DNA of 64,000 nucleotides, from contig JAMLGT010000014.1 of assembly GCA_023957755.1 (NCBI GenBank), forward strand, positions 1 through 64,000, written 5' to 3'. Every line of letters starts with the position of its first letter. Positions within the stretch are counted from its first letter, which is position 1. The position numbers and the translations under genes are program-made. This DNA comes from Chitinophagaceae bacterium. Its GTDB lineage: Bacteria > Bacteroidota > Bacteroidia > Chitinophagales > Chitinophagaceae. This document shows positions 35,696 to 46,160 of this stretch, piece after piece. The notes under the pieces are model-generated. The model ran no database searches and had not been told where the DNA came from. It worked only from the letters and a program-made list of their open reading frames with translations.

Positions 35696-38600
35696 TTAAT
35701 CAAACTGAAGGTCGAGACCTAATCCTCTCAGCTCGTGTACCAACACGTTAAAGGATTCAGGTACACCCGGACGGGGCACGTTGTCGCCTTTCACAATGGC
35801 TTCATAAGTCTTAGCCCTGCCGATGATGTCGTCTGACTTCAGCGTTAACAATTCCTGCAGGATGTTTGATGCACCGTAAGCTTCAAGTGCCCACACCTCC
35901 ATTTCACCAAATCGCTGACCACCAAACTGTGCTTTACCACCCAAAGGCTGCTGTGTAATCAGACTGTATGGCCCGATAGACCTTGCATGCATCTTATCGT
36001 CAACCATGTGGTGTAATTTGATCATGTAAATGACCCCAACAGTTGCCTTCTGGTCAAAGCGCTCACCGGTTTCTCCATCATACAGATAGGTATGACCGAA
36101 TTTAGGCAGCCCGGCCTCTTCAATTTCCTGAGCAATTTCATACGGCTCTGCACCATCAAAGATTGGCGTAGCATACTTCTTACCCATCTTTTGACCGGCC
36201 CATCCCAATACTGTTTCATAAATCTGACCAATGTTCATACGACTTGGTACGCCCAGTGGGTTCAGAACAATATCTACAGGAGTTCCGTCTTCGAGGAATG
36301 GCATATCCTCCTGACGTACAATCTTGGCCACAATACCCTTGTTTCCGTGGCGTCCGGCCATCTTATCACCCACTTTCAGTTTCCTTCTTATGGCCAGATA
36401 CACTTTTGCAAGTTTCAATACACCTGCCGGCAATTCGTCACCAATTGAGATGTTGAATTTTTCTCTCTTGTAGCGGCCCAGCTCTTCGTTGTACTTAATA
36501 TTGTAATTGTGCAACAGGATATTAATCTGTCCGTTGATTTTCTCATCATTGGTCCATCCCAGCGGATTCACGTTCTGATAATCAATTCCGGCCAGATTTT
36601 TAGCTGTAAACTTCGCCTGCTTACCAATAAGCACCTCTCCAAAATTATTGCTGATGCCTGAAGATGTCTTGTCTTTCAACAAGGTCATGAGTTTATCCAG
36701 AAGCAATTCTTTCAATTCAGCCTCATTTTTCTCATGTGCCTTATCAATTTTTTCCAGAGCTGCTTTTTCCTTCACCTTGCCCGACTTGTCTTTCTTGGCT
36801 CTCTGGAATAGTTTCTTGTTGATTACCACACCTTCAGTGCCACTTGGAGCCTTCAATGACGCGTCCTTGGCATCCCCTGCCTTATCACCGAAGATGGCGC
36901 GCAGCAATTTCTCCTCAGGGGTAGGATCGCTCTCTCCTTTAGGAGTAATCTTACCTATCAGGATATCTCCTTCTTTAACATGGGCACCTATTCTGATGAC
37001 ACCATTCTGGTCAAGGTCTTTAGTTGCTTCTTCGCTCACGTTAGGAATATCGGGAGTAAGCTCTTCTTCTCCCAACTTGGTATCCCTCACTTCCAGCTCA
37101 AACTCTTCAATATGAACCGAACTGAACAGGTCTTCTTTTACAACCTTTTCACTGATTACGATCGCATCTTCAAAGTTGTATCCTTTCCATGGCATGAACG
37201 CCACTTTCAGGTTTCTTCCCAGCGCCAGTTCTCCATCTTTTGTAGCGTAACCTTCTGTTAAGAAGTCGCCATCCTTCACAGCCTGTCCTTTCTTCACAGC
37301 CGGACGCAGATTGATGCAAGTGCTCTGGTTGGTCTTAATAAACTTAGTAAGTTTATAGACTACCAAATCAGATTCGAAGCTCACCAACTGCTGGTCACGG
37401 CTTCTGTTATATCTTACATGAATCTCATTTGCATCTACGTATTCAACCACTCCTTCACCGTCTGCATGAATCTGAATTCTCGCATCTCTCGCAGCCTTCT
37501 CTTCCAATCCTGTACCCACAATCGGAGCCTCAGGCAGAATCAGCGGAACAGCCTGGCGTTGCATGTTTGATCCCATCAGGGCACGGTTAGCGTCATCGTG
37601 TTCAAGGAAAGGAATGATAGATGCGCTCAATCCCACAATCTGGTTCGGAGCGATGTCCATATATTCCACTTCATCTTTCTCAAGAATTGGAAAATCACCT
37701 GACTCACGGGACTTTACCTTGTCATTAATAAACCTGTTTTCGTCATCCAGCGGTGCATTTGCCTGAGCGATCTTCGCATCATCCTCTTCTTCTGCACTCA
37801 GGAAATATATCTTGTTCATATCCACTTTACCGTCTTTTACTTTACGGTAAGGAGTCTCAATGAAGCCCATTTCATTAATCTTTGCGTGCACACAAAGTGT
37901 AGATATCAGTCCGATGTTCGGCCCCTCAGGAGTCTCAATCGTACACAGCCTTCCATAGTGGGAGTAGTGAACGTCTCTAACCTCGAACCCTGCCCTTTCT
38001 CTGCTCAGACCTCCGGGCCCCAGTGCTGAGATACGGCGTTTGTGTGTGATTTCACTCAAAGGATTCGTCTGGTCAAGGAACTGCGACAACTGAGATGTTC
38101 CGAAGAAACTGTTTATCACAGAAGACAACGTACGGGCATTAATCAGATCCACCGGAGTGAACACTTCGTTATCGCGTACATTCATCCTCTCACGGATTGT
38201 ACGAGCCATACGAGCCAGCCCCACACCAAATTGCGCATATAACTGCTCACCTACCGTCCGTACTCTTCTGTTGCTCAGGTGATCGATATCATCAATCTCA
38301 CTCTTCTGGTTTGTAAGCAACACCAGATATTTTATAATAGAAATAATGTCTTCTTTGGTAAGCACCTTCTTGGTAAGTGGGAAATCAAGACCGAGCTTTC
38401 TGTTGATCTTGTACCTACCTACTTCTCCCAGGTCGTAACGCTTATCACTGAAGAATAATTTATCAATAATACCACGGGCTGTTTCATCATCCGGTGCCTC
38501 GGCTCCGCGTAGCTGGCGATAAATGTGCTGTACAGCCTCTATCTCACTATTCGAGGTATCCTTATTCAGTGTATTATATATAATGGCATAGTCTCCGCTC

Positions 38601-39505
38601 ACTTCTTCTTTCTGCACAAATACACTCTTCACATCCAATTCCAGAATCATAGCCACATTTTCCTCATCCAGCACGGTATCACGCTCCAGCATGATCTCAT
38701 TTCTCTCAAGACTGATCACCTCGCCGGTGTCGTCATCTACAAAATCTTCTACCCACGAGCGAAGCACTCTGGCAGCAAGGCGTTTACCGATATGCTGAGT
38801 CAGGCTCTTCTTATCGGCCTTTATTTCTTCAGCCATACCGAAGAGCTCCAGGATGTCCTTATCAGTTTCGTAACCGATAGACCTCAATAAAGTAGTAACC
38901 GGGAATTTCTTCTTACGGTCGATGTAGGCATACATCACATTATTGATGTCGGTGGCAAATTCCATCCAGGCTCCCTTAAACGGAATTACCCTTGCAGAAT
39001 ATATCTTAGTTCCGTTGGGATGGGTGCTCTGACCGAAGAACACACCAGGTGAACGGTGCAACTGGCTCACCACTACACGCTCAGCTCCGTTGATCACAAA
39101 TGTACCACGGGGAGTCATGTACGGTATGTTACCGAGAAATACATCCTGTACGATGGTCTGGAAATCCACGTGCTCCTCATCATTACAACTGAGTCTTAAC
39201 TTGGCTTTCAGCGGCACTGCATAGGTAAGCCCTCTCTCGATACACTCATCAATAGTGTAACGCGGAGGATCTACGAAATAGTCCAGGAACTCCAAAAGAA
39301 AAATATTACGAGTATCGCTGATAGGAAAGTTCTCTTTGAACACCCTGAAAAGCCCTTCGTTGTTTCTCTTATCCGGAGTTGTTTCTAACTGAAAAAAGTC
39401 TCTGAATGATTGAATCTGGATCCCGAGAAGATCCGGTGTTTCTGCCAAATGTTCTATTTTTCCAAAACTGAATCTTTTGGCAGTAGCTACTTTTTTTGAC
39501 GGCAT
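35696..39505 (-). CDS. rpoB: DNA-directed RNA polymerase subunit beta
   Basis: RNA polymerase beta subunit, 1269 aa. The rifampicin region shows [20 protein letters not shown] and [20 protein letters not shown], followed by [17 protein letters not shown]. Near the C-terminus are [12 protein letters not shown] and [20 protein letters not shown]. It begins [16 protein letters not shown]. The gene directly upstream is not rplL but a divergent azurin-like gene; a promoter is visible at 39592. Confidence 0.98.
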   Translation of the reverse strand: MPSKKVATAKRFSFGKIEHLAETPDLLGIQIQSFRDFFQLETTPDKRNNEGLFRVFKENFPISDTRNIFLLEFLDYFVDPPRYTIDECIERGLTYAVPLKAKLRLSCNDEEHVDFQTIVQDVFLGNIPYMTPRGTFVINGAERVVVSQLHRSPGVFFGQSTHPNGTKIYSARVIPFKGAWMEFATDINNVMYAYIDRKKKFPVTTLLRSIGYETDKDILELFGMAEEIKADKKSLTQHIGKRLAARVLRSWVEDFVDDDTGEVISLERNEIMLERDTVLDEENVAMILELDVKSVFVQKEEVSGDYAIIYNTLNKDTSNSEIEAVQHIYRQLRGAEAPDDETARGIIDKLFFSDKRYDLGEVGRYKINRKLGLDFPLTKKVLTKEDIISIIKYLVLLTNQKSEIDDIDHLSNRRVRTVGEQLYAQFGVGLARMARTIRERMNVRDNEVFTPVDLINARTLSSVINSFFGTSQLSQFLDQTNPLSEITHKRRISALGPGGLSRERAGFEVRDVHYSHYGRLCTIETPEGPNIGLISTLCVHAKINEMGFIETPYRKVKDGKVDMNKIYFLSAEEEDDAKIAQANAPLDDENRFINDKVKSRESGDFPILEKDEVEYMDIAPNQIVGLSASIIPFLEHDDANRALMGSNMQRQAVPLILPEAPIVGTGLEEKAARDARIQIHADGEGVVEYVDANEIHVRYNRSRDQQLVSFESDLVVYKLTKFIKTNQSTCINLRPAVKKGQAVKDGDFLTEGYATKDGELALGRNLKVAFMPWKGYNFEDAIVISEKVVKEDLFSSVHIEEFELEVRDTKLGEEELTPDIPNVSEEATKDLDQNGVIRIGAHVKEGDILIGKITPKGESDPTPEEKLLRAIFGDKAGDAKDASLKAPSGTEGVVINKKLFQRAKKDKSGKVKEKAALEKIDKAHEKNEAELKELLLDKLMTLLKDKTSSGISNNFGEVLIGKQAKFTAKNLAGIDYQNVNPLGWTNDEKINGQINILLHNYNIKYNEELGRYKREKFNISIGDELPAGVLKLAKVYLAIRRKLKVGDKMAGRHGNKGIVAKIVRQEDMPFLEDGTPVDIVLNPLGVPSRMNIGQIYETVLGWAGQKMGKKYATPIFDGAEPYEIAQEIEEAGLPKFGHTYLYDGETGERFDQKATVGVIYMIKLHHMVDDKMHARSIGPYSLITQQPLGGKAQFGGQRFGEMEVWALEAYGASNILQELLTLKSDDIIGRAKTYEAIVKGDNVPRPGVPESFNVLVHELRGLGLDLQFD

Positions 39506-39591
39506 ATTTTAATTAAAATATTTAAAAATGAGGCAGCTTTAAAAGGGTAACCCATCCAAAAAGCACTTGTACCCAAAATTTTAAAGGATTG

Positions 39592-39620
39592 CAAAAGTAC
39601 AACATTTTTTTAAATCCAAA
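39592..39620 (-). promoter_or_regulatory. Promoter of rpoB-rpoC
   Basis: On the minus strand TTTG (39617-39620) is followed after 17 bp by TACTTTTG (39592-39599), a good Bacteroidota-type promoter about 90 bases before rpoB. The rest of the 39506-39954 gap is A/T-rich and I see no gene or stable RNA in it. Confidence 0.7.
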
Positions 39621-39913
39621 ATTTTGCTTATAGCAATCTTATGCTTTCTTTAATTTTCCCGGCAAAGCATGTCTTCAAAACCGTATTTTTTAAAGAAACC
39701 GGTGAAAAAATTATCCACATTTTGATGGATTTTAATAAAAGGAGAAAATAGTTTAAATTATTTTTTAATGCTTCTTTTGTTTCTGACGGGCAACAAAAAG
39801 CCTCAGCAACACTTCAGAATAGTGCCCGGAAACATTATATCCATAATCTTGTAAAAAAAGCGTCATAAAAGAGATTAAATCCTCTTTTTTTTCTAATTGA
39901 ACGAATTAGGTCT

Positions 39914-39921
39914 TAACTTTG
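39914..39921 (+). promoter_or_regulatory. -7 element of the azurin-like gene promoter
   Basis: TAACTTTG, a perfect TAnnTTTG box 34 bases before the start codon at 39955. A TTG lies 14 bp upstream of it, closer than usual. Confidence 0.55.
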
Positions 39922-39954
39922 CGGACTCAAAAATCAATTCAAAAGAAATTTGTT

Positions 39955-40500
39955 ATGAAAAAAATCTTATTTGTGCCCGCAGCTGCATTGGCTTTGTTCC
40001 TTGCTTCATGCGGTGGTGGTAGCGAATCTACCGAAGCGACAGCTCCTGCGACAGAAGCTCCTGCTGCAACTACAGACGCTGCTACTCCGGGATCTGACAT
40101 CCCCGGAATCGCTGATGTGCCTGTAACTGATCATATCGAGCTTACCGGTAACGACCAGATGCAATTTGACAAAAACCTGTTCAAGGTAAAAGCTGGCCAG
40201 GAAGTGAAATTGACACTGAAGAATATCGGCACCCTGCCTGCTGCTGCAATGTCGCACAACGTGGTAATACTGCTTCCGGGAACTGACGTTCAAAAATTTG
40301 GTGAAGCTGCTGTAACTGCAAAAGATTCTGAGCACATCCCACAAGATATGCTCGCTGACGTAGCTGCACATACCAAAATGTTAGGGCCAGGCGAAAGCGA
40401 TACTATCACTTTCAAATTAGATGAACCTGGTGTATATGACTTCATCTGCACATTCCCGGGCCACTTTGGTACAATGAGAGGAAAAATCGTAGCTGAATAA
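39955..40500 (+). CDS. Azurin-like blue copper lipoprotein (181 aa)
   Basis: Signal for lipid attachment ALFLASCGGG (start taken at 39955), an Ala/Thr/Pro-rich linker (about 22-55), then a cupredoxin domain starting IELTGNDQMQFDKNLF. Copper ligands are visible as the His in AMSHNVVIL and Cys, His and Met in FICTFPGHFGTMRG. A periplasmic or surface electron carrier is likely. Codon use is even and the gene ends at a strong hairpin. Confidence 0.92.
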   Translation: MKKILFVPAAALALFLASCGGGSESTEATAPATEAPAATTDAATPGSDIPGIADVPVTDHIELTGNDQMQFDKNLFKVKAGQEVKLTLKNIGTLPAAAMSHNVVILLPGTDVQKFGEAAVTAKDSEHIPQDMLADVAAHTKMLGPGESDTITFKLDEPGVYDFICTFPGHFGTMRGKIVAE

Positions 40501-40519
40501 TCTTACCAACAATACTTTT

Positions 40520-40555
40520 AAAGATGGCTGTCCTTCAGGATGGCCATCTTTATTT
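40520..40555 (+). terminator. Terminator of the azurin-like gene
   Basis: AAAGATGGC / GCCATCTTT stem (40520-40528 and 40543-40551) with a further inner TCC/GGA pairing around a TTCA loop, followed by ATTTAAGG. Confidence 0.75.
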
Positions 40556-40678
40556 AAGGCCTGTTCTTCCACCTGCAACAGCAGGGTTTTATCCGGTAAT
40601 GTTATCCAGGAGCATCTTCCTCCCACCCGGGCAACTGAAGATAATTATCTACTTTTATCCATATTAAAACCTTGATCC

Positions 40679-41133
40679 TTGCTTTCGATCGTAATCCCGG
40701 TATATAATGAACAGGAAAATATCGCGCCTTTGCTGGAAGCGCTAAAATCATATACTCCGGCTAACTCAGAATACCTTCTCGTCGACGACGGCAGTACTGA
40801 TGATACGCTGAAAGCTATATCGCTCTTCTCCGGCCGCGACAGCAGTGTGAAGTGCATTTCATTAAGCAGGAACTTCGGTCAACAGAACGCGCTGATGGCA
40901 GGCCTACATTACGCAAAGGGAGATGTGATCATCATTATGGATAGCGACCTGCAACACCCGCCGGCACTGATTCCCGAGATGCTCCGCAAAATAAATGAAG
41001 GATACGATATTGTGCAAACAAAACGCGCAGGTACCCAAAGAATAGGGGTAATAAAAGAATCTCTACATACTTGTTTTATAAATTTATCAATTCAGTTTCG
41101 GATAAACTCATTGAAACCAATGCAGCCGACCTT
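40679..41133 (+). pseudogene. Glycosyltransferase family 2 remnant (DPM/ArnC-like), frameshifted and truncated
   Basis: The first 125 or so residues are a clear GT-A nucleotide-sugar binding domain: IVIPVYNEQENI, LLVDDGSTDDT, MDSDLQHPPALIPEM and GYDIVQTKRAG. The frame then fails around 41037-41062 and the homology continues one frame over as STYLFYKFINSVSDKLIETN AADL, where it stops abruptly at about 41133. The expected rest of the enzyme and its membrane segments are gone. The only in-frame start is a TTG at 40679. Almost certainly not functional. Confidence 0.8.
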
Positions 41134-41781
41134 ATAATTGCAAGCCTGCTTGTAGTCCCCTTCACCGGGGCGGGCAAAGCCGCTCCCCGCCAGATACAGG
41201 CAGTAATTTCAAAATCGCCTCCGGGTATTCCAATTTCGCCATTGCATCCTATACGTAGCAACACTAACGTGCCAGAAAACGAACGTGAGTTTATCTTTAG
41301 CTGGTCGATGTACAACAAAGAAATTGGTACTACCCGGGAAGTACCCTATCCTATTAGGCTAAATACCACTGCATCATTTTATAAAAAAGGCTATCGCATA
41401 CAAGACTCTCTTTATTACAGCAAGGCTTTTCTGTTCACAAAAAATGAGGCCGACACTGCCCGGATTCAGATCTTTTCCTTTGCTCCCAACAGGTTAACCC
41501 TCCATTTGCACGCACAGACACCTGATACCCTGGTTGTATTACAAAACATCTATCCGCATTGGAAAGCCACCGTAAATGGTAAAATTGTTCCTATCATACC
41601 CGAAGGGGAGACATTCATAAGCCTGCCCATTCACGGCGGGAACAATGATATCGATCTGAGCTTCGAACCTACTTTTGTACGAATATCTCTCATTGTTAGT
41701 CTTATATCTTTTATATGCTTACTTCTTATATGGGGCTATTTTAGTATAAGCCAAATCAGAAAAAATATGCGGCCGAATTAA
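41134..41781 (+). pseudogene. C-terminal remnant of a YfhO-like membrane protein
   Basis: In the same frame as the glycosyltransferase tail a different protein begins at about 41134. The sequence TLVVLQNIYPHWKATVNGK, then a hydrophobic segment near the end (ISLIVSLISFICLLLIWGYF), is like the end of YfhO-type proteins, where a YxPGWKAxVDG motif precedes the last membrane helix. The N-terminal membrane part is missing. An open frame from an ATG at 41071 could express a chimera of both remnants, but this looks like the scar of a deletion between two genes. Confidence 0.65.
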
Positions 41782-41799
41782 TATATGACTGAGCTTCTA

Positions 41800-41855
41800 C
41801 ATAAAAAATCCATGAAGGGTGTCTATACCCGGTTAGCCCCCCATGGATTATATTA
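41800..41855 (-). terminator. Terminator of the SusCD operon
   Basis: AATCCATG / CATGGATT stem (41807-41814 and 41842-41849) with an inner GGGT/ACCC pairing. Read on the minus strand it is followed by a T run (ATTTTTTATG), ending the operon after the DUF4302 gene. Confidence 0.7.
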
Positions 41856-41868
41856 AACAGTAAAAAGC

Positions 41869-43221
41869 CTATTTCAGTACCCCATAATAGAAACCAGATG
41901 GATCATTCAGGGGATATAAACCACCGATAGCTTCCTGTCCGGAACCTTCTACCCAGTTTATCTTAAACGACCTGTCCTTAAAGTAATTAATTACTTCAGC
42001 TCCTATATCATTGATACGGCTATTCCAGTTACCGTTTGATATACTCGGCACATAATTAGAAAGAGAAATAACATCACCATCGATTACATAGTCATACTCT
42101 GCATCCGCAGTATATTGCGATCCTGAAGTAGCCTGGTATCTGATAATAACTCTTGCCTTCGTGGCATTCTGGATTGCAAAATCCATATATAGAATAACAC
42201 GCCCTGACGAATTATGAAAACGAGTTACCATTGCGGAAAAGATATCGTTCCATCCTGAGGTAACTCCTGCCGGCAGGTTCTCTCCTTCTATATGCATTAC
42301 TTTGTACGTCTTACCAGATCCAAATGATGAAATCAATGGGGTCAACGGCGTAACACTTTGCTTAATCTCATGTTCATTCCCGGAGGCATCCAGCAAATAC
42401 ATAGATCCGGATCTTATAAATGCTCTTACAAACTTCAATCCTCCATAACCAAAACCATCAGCAATCCTAACTCCATCCACATCATAATAGAAAGTTCCCG
42501 AATAGCTGCTTACACTGCCATCACTTTCAAGAATCTGATACGAAATCTGGCGGGTGGAATGAGTGAAACTAATCCCCAGCTTCCTTGAGTCAGCTAATGC
42601 TACATAACTATTTTGAGAAGAAGCAAAGAGGTTCACAAAGCCATCCACATTCTCCTTTAGTTTTCCGCTTTGCAATGCTGTCGCCTGCTCTTTTCCTACT
42701 TTTACCATTATAAGTTCACAACTCTTCAGGTTTCCACGAAGCAGTATAGTATCTGCAGAAAACCTCAATATCGAATACTCAAAATCTGAAGACTGTCCGG
42801 TGCCACTGGGCCCTCCACTAATACTTCCTTTCGGATCTGCCGGCAAATGAATATAATTGTAGGTATCGAAAATTAAAGAAGGCATACCTGTGTTGCGGAG
42901 CTGATAGGAGCTTTCTTTGGGTTCCACCATTGCCACGTCTGCAAAATCAGAATACATCGTCACTCTGTTCTTTTCTGCAAACTTCATATAGAAGGTAAAC
43001 CCTTTGCCATTAGCAGGAATATACATATAGCCTACCCACCCATCAGGTGCAGACAGCAGGGTACTCCTAAAGTTATCCATAAACTCCTTTGATCGTTCAT
43101 CGGGAGTTTTTCCGTCTATATAATCATAACTTACTTTCTTACAGGAGGTGAATAACAATCCTAAAAAAAGAATAGCCACTCCCGAAAAAAATATCTTTCT
43201 ATTATATCTCATCATTTTCAT
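41869..43221 (-). CDS. DUF4302 lipoprotein (450 aa)
   Basis: Lipobox LGLLFTSCKK near residue 27. The start may be the Met at 43212, three codons in. The mature part has the family pattern TPDERSKEFMDNFRSTLLSA and PDGWVGYMYIPANGKGFTFY, and repeats of beta strands. DUF4302 proteins regularly follow SusC/SusD and a zinc peptidase in Bacteroidota; they are probably surface-exposed ligand-binding lipoproteins. Last gene of the operon, 35 bases after the peptidase. Confidence 0.86.
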   Translation of the reverse strand: MKMMRYNRKIFFSGVAILFLGLLFTSCKKVSYDYIDGKTPDERSKEFMDNFRSTLLSAPDGWVGYMYIPANGKGFTFYMKFAEKNRVTMYSDFADVAMVEPKESSYQLRNTGMPSLIFDTYNYIHLPADPKGSISGGPSGTGQSSDFEYSILRFSADTILLRGNLKSCELIMVKVGKEQATALQSGKLKENVDGFVNLFASSQNSYVALADSRKLGISFTHSTRQISYQILESDGSVSSYSGTFYYDVDGVRIADGFGYGGLKFVRAFIRSGSMYLLDASGNEHEIKQSVTPLTPLISSFGSGKTYKVMHIEGENLPAGVTSGWNDIFSAMVTRFHNSSGRVILYMDFAIQNATKARVIIRYQATSGSQYTADAEYDYVIDGDVISLSNYVPSISNGNWNSRINDIGAEVINYFKDRSFKINWVEGSGQEAIGGLYPLNDPSGFYYGVLK

Positions 43222-43256
43222 TTTTTATGATGTGGTAAATCAACTTTATTACTTAA

Positions 43257-44630
43257 TTAGTTCTGCAGCACTCCGGTAAAGGCTACTCCCGTCTTCTTCC
43301 CACTGTTATCCACTACAAACAATCCTCCGTCAGTAAGATTACTGTCAAGCCAGTCCCAAACAAAATTGTTTCCTTCAAGAAATTGAGAAAGCACATCTGA
43401 GTTTGCCTTTATAGCACTGCTCGATGCCTTACCATCTTCCCCCATAGGTGCGTAGGTAAACCCGATACTTCCATCTCCGTTTTGAGCCATGTCAAAATAC
43501 ATCCTCGAATACGAGACACTACCCGTCTGCCCGGCACCTGCAGCATACCTATATACCCTGACTAACATCTGGGTATTACCCGGTAACAATGATAATTTGA
43601 AGTATGCAATGTGCCTGTTGGTTTCTGTAGCCATTTCCTCCAATATAGAATTCCATGTGGATCGGAAGTCTTCACCTATATCTGTATCATCAATTTGAAT
43701 CTCAGTATATTCCAGGCCATCTCCAAAGTGCTCAAGGAAAGGAGGAAGTACCGGAGGCGGAGGAGGAGGCATCAAATCCTGAATTCTTGCCTGAAGTGAC
43801 CGAAAATCAATATTCCAATCAGATTTAAAATAGTCAACCACCATCTGCTCTTTCTTTCTGAGGTTTATTTGTCCCTGAGGAGCAGCCTTATAGACAAGAC
43901 TATCAAAATAATGTTGACCATAAACAAGAAGAACGGCAGCCATTTCTGCAAAGTCTTCGGTCTTTAAAGACCTGGCATAAGGCGTAATAAAACCCAAATC
44001 CAAGCCTTGTTGTTCAGAAAAATCATTCCACGCATCCTCTACATAATCTGCTTTATTAATGGCTCCATACTCCGGAGATACCGCACGGTTCTGATTCAGG
44101 ATATGTGTAAACTCATGGTGGATCGTTTTCAGCATCCGCTGTACACCCTCCCAATTATTATCATCGATTTCATTAAGCCTGAAAAGAGAAATTTTTCTAC
44201 CCGCATCTGCACTACCCAGGGTTACGGTTCCATTCGTATTATATTCGGCACTCCCTACAAACAAAAATTCTTTAGGAGGGTACTTTTTGATAAAATAATC
44301 TCCACCTTCTTCCTGATAAGGTTCCAGGTAAAATTTCAAAATCTTCTCTGCCACCGGGATCACCTTTGATTCATCAATCGGTGTAATCATTTTAGCCAGG
44401 TCCACCTCTGATCGATTCCACCTGTACTGAACCTTAATGTTATATGGAATGGTAAACTTCTGAAACAACCATTCATCGATGGGGCCATTGATCTGGTTAT
44501 TATCACCAATAAAATTCATCCTATTTACCCTGTCAGTTAAATCTTCGGTCTTTCTGCACCCTCCTACAACAAACATGAGCATTGTAGAAAAAACCAGAAG
44601 CGGGAATAAAAAACGTTTATGCATGATCAT
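43257..44630 (-). CDS. Putative zinc-binding metallopeptidase lipoprotein (457 aa)
   Basis: Lipobox VVGGCRKTE near residue 25. The catalytic HExxH is TIHHEFTHILNQN, with a downstream acidic region TEDFAEMAAVLL likely providing the third ligand. The C-terminal half (after the PPPPPVLPP linker at about 288-297) looks like a DUF4302-type beta domain. These peptidases accompany SusC/SusD pairs and are thought to work on proteins or glycoproteins at the surface. Confidence 0.87.
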   Translation of the reverse strand: MIMHKRFLFPLLVFSTMLMFVVGGCRKTEDLTDRVNRMNFIGDNNQINGPIDEWLFQKFTIPYNIKVQYRWNRSEVDLAKMITPIDESKVIPVAEKILKFYLEPYQEEGGDYFIKKYPPKEFLFVGSAEYNTNGTVTLGSADAGRKISLFRLNEIDDNNWEGVQRMLKTIHHEFTHILNQNRAVSPEYGAINKADYVEDAWNDFSEQQGLDLGFITPYARSLKTEDFAEMAAVLLVYGQHYFDSLVYKAAPQGQINLRKKEQMVVDYFKSDWNIDFRSLQARIQDLMPPPPPPVLPPFLEHFGDGLEYTEIQIDDTDIGEDFRSTWNSILEEMATETNRHIAYFKLSLLPGNTQMLVRVYRYAAGAGQTGSVSYSRMYFDMAQNGDGSIGFTYAPMGEDGKASSSAIKANSDVLSQFLEGNNFVWDWLDSNLTDGGLFVVDNSGKKTGVAFTGVLQN

Positions 44631-44651
44631 TACTTTTAAATATTTTCATTT

Positions 44652-46148
44652 TTATCTTGGATTAGGATCGATACCGGCAAGCGAAACTTCCGGGGGCAGT
44701 TGGAACATCCTTCTTGGATCACCATGCGGCACCACGATTATTTTCTCTACATTACCATCTGCATTGAGCACTTCATGTGTAACAGTGATTTTGTGGCGCA
44801 GTATATCAAACCACCGGATACCCTCCTGAATGAATTCCGCACGTTTAAAGTCAAGCACAGTTTTTACCACTCCTTCCGTAGGATCCTCAACCCCATAAAA
44901 ACTTTCAATTTTAGCAAGAGTCACTCTGTCTGTAGAAGGATTATAGCCGGCGATGCGCTGACTGGCATACAAATTCAAATCATTCAACGCACTCTCATAA
45001 TCACCAAGATATGCGTAGGCCTCTGCACGATTAAAGAGTACTTCTTCCGATGAAAAGGCTGGGATCATATTCTTCCCTATTCCGGTAGAGGCTGTATGAT
45101 AGACAAAATATTCGTCGAACTTATTCATCCTGAAATTAGTACTGCTGTTGTACGACGATGTCCTCTGGCCCCAGGCTTTCTTAATTACATTGTTCTGGGC
45201 GTTTTTCAATATTTGATTTATTAATGACTGTGTAAGCCCGTACCGATAGCGATAGTAACGCCTTCCCCACCACGAGGTGGTTTCGATTAACATCAGATTC
45301 GCTGTCTCATTGGATCTTGTGTAGTTTACGCGAATCTCTTCTGTCTCCCAGTTATTATACACTGAAATCCATGGGCGTAACCCATTTGAGAAGTCCCCTC
45401 CGGGAAAAACCTGGTTTGCATGCTGCACTACTTTATCATATTCTCTTTTGAATAAATAAAACCTGGCGGCAAAAGCATGGGCGGCCTGGCGGTTAAAATG
45501 AAACTTCGGTACTTCATAAGCACTATTGGAAATAAGCGGGAGTCCATCCTCAAGATCTTTTTCGATCATTTCATACACATAAGCTACTGTCTTTCTATCA
45601 TACTGTGCCTGCACAACTGTACCCGGTTCTGTTACATAGGGTACACCCGGGTGTTGTGCTGCATCTGCCGGATCATACGCATGTGCATACAACGTGACAA
45701 GCATGAAGTGGGCATAAGCCCTGCATAGCAGCGCCTCGCCTTTATAAGGCAGATAATCTTCCTTGTCCTGGTCCACCTCCTCGATTGCACGCAGGGCATG
45801 ATTTGCTGCTGATATAGCTTCATATAAATTATTCCAGACATAATTAGGTGCATCCTGGCCGTTTTCCCCTGTCACATCCTCAAACATGAAAGGCCCGCGA
45901 TTTATTTCATACAGATAAATGCTTGGAGCCAGAGGCCCTTTGTCACCTGCATTATCTGATGCTGATTCCATCATTGGTATATAATTACCGTCGGAATAAG
46001 CGGTAACCAGTAAGGACTTTACCTTCTCTACACTATTAAGATCCGTTCGCATATCAGGTGCCTTTTCTAAAAACTTTTTGCATCCCATTGTCAAGAGAAT
46101 GACGCCTGCAAAAAGTACCATCACCGGTCTATAAAGTATTCTTTTCAT
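44652..46148 (-). CDS. SusD/RagB-family nutrient-binding lipoprotein (498 aa)
   Basis: Lipobox ILLTMGCKKFLEKAPD. Tetratricopeptide-like helices follow, and characteristic SusD stretches include GEALLCRAYAHFMLVTLYAHAY, FNRQAAHAFAARFYLFKREYD and EEVLFNRAEAYAYLGDYESA. The end has the DILRHKI-like RWFDILRHKIT. SusD forms a lid on the SusC barrel and picks the substrate. It lies 12 bases after SusC; ligand identity cannot be read, although the linked peptidase favours a peptide. Confidence 0.95.
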   Translation of the reverse strand: MKRILYRPVMVLFAGVILLTMGCKKFLEKAPDMRTDLNSVEKVKSLLVTAYSDGNYIPMMESASDNAGDKGPLAPSIYLYEINRGPFMFEDVTGENGQDAPNYVWNNLYEAISAANHALRAIEEVDQDKEDYLPYKGEALLCRAYAHFMLVTLYAHAYDPADAAQHPGVPYVTEPGTVVQAQYDRKTVAYVYEMIEKDLEDGLPLISNSAYEVPKFHFNRQAAHAFAARFYLFKREYDKVVQHANQVFPGGDFSNGLRPWISVYNNWETEEIRVNYTRSNETANLMLIETTSWWGRRYYRYRYGLTQSLINQILKNAQNNVIKKAWGQRTSSYNSSTNFRMNKFDEYFVYHTASTGIGKNMIPAFSSEEVLFNRAEAYAYLGDYESALNDLNLYASQRIAGYNPSTDRVTLAKIESFYGVEDPTEGVVKTVLDFKRAEFIQEGIRWFDILRHKITVTHEVLNADGNVEKIIVVPHGDPRRMFQLPPEVSLAGIDPNPR

Positions 46149-46160
46149 CTTTCTGTATTT

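Noticed and set aside
39506-39954. Possible tRNA or other stable RNA gene before rpoB
   Set aside because: I looked for cloverleaf arms and a TTCGA-type loop and saw none; the region is A/T-rich promoter DNA.
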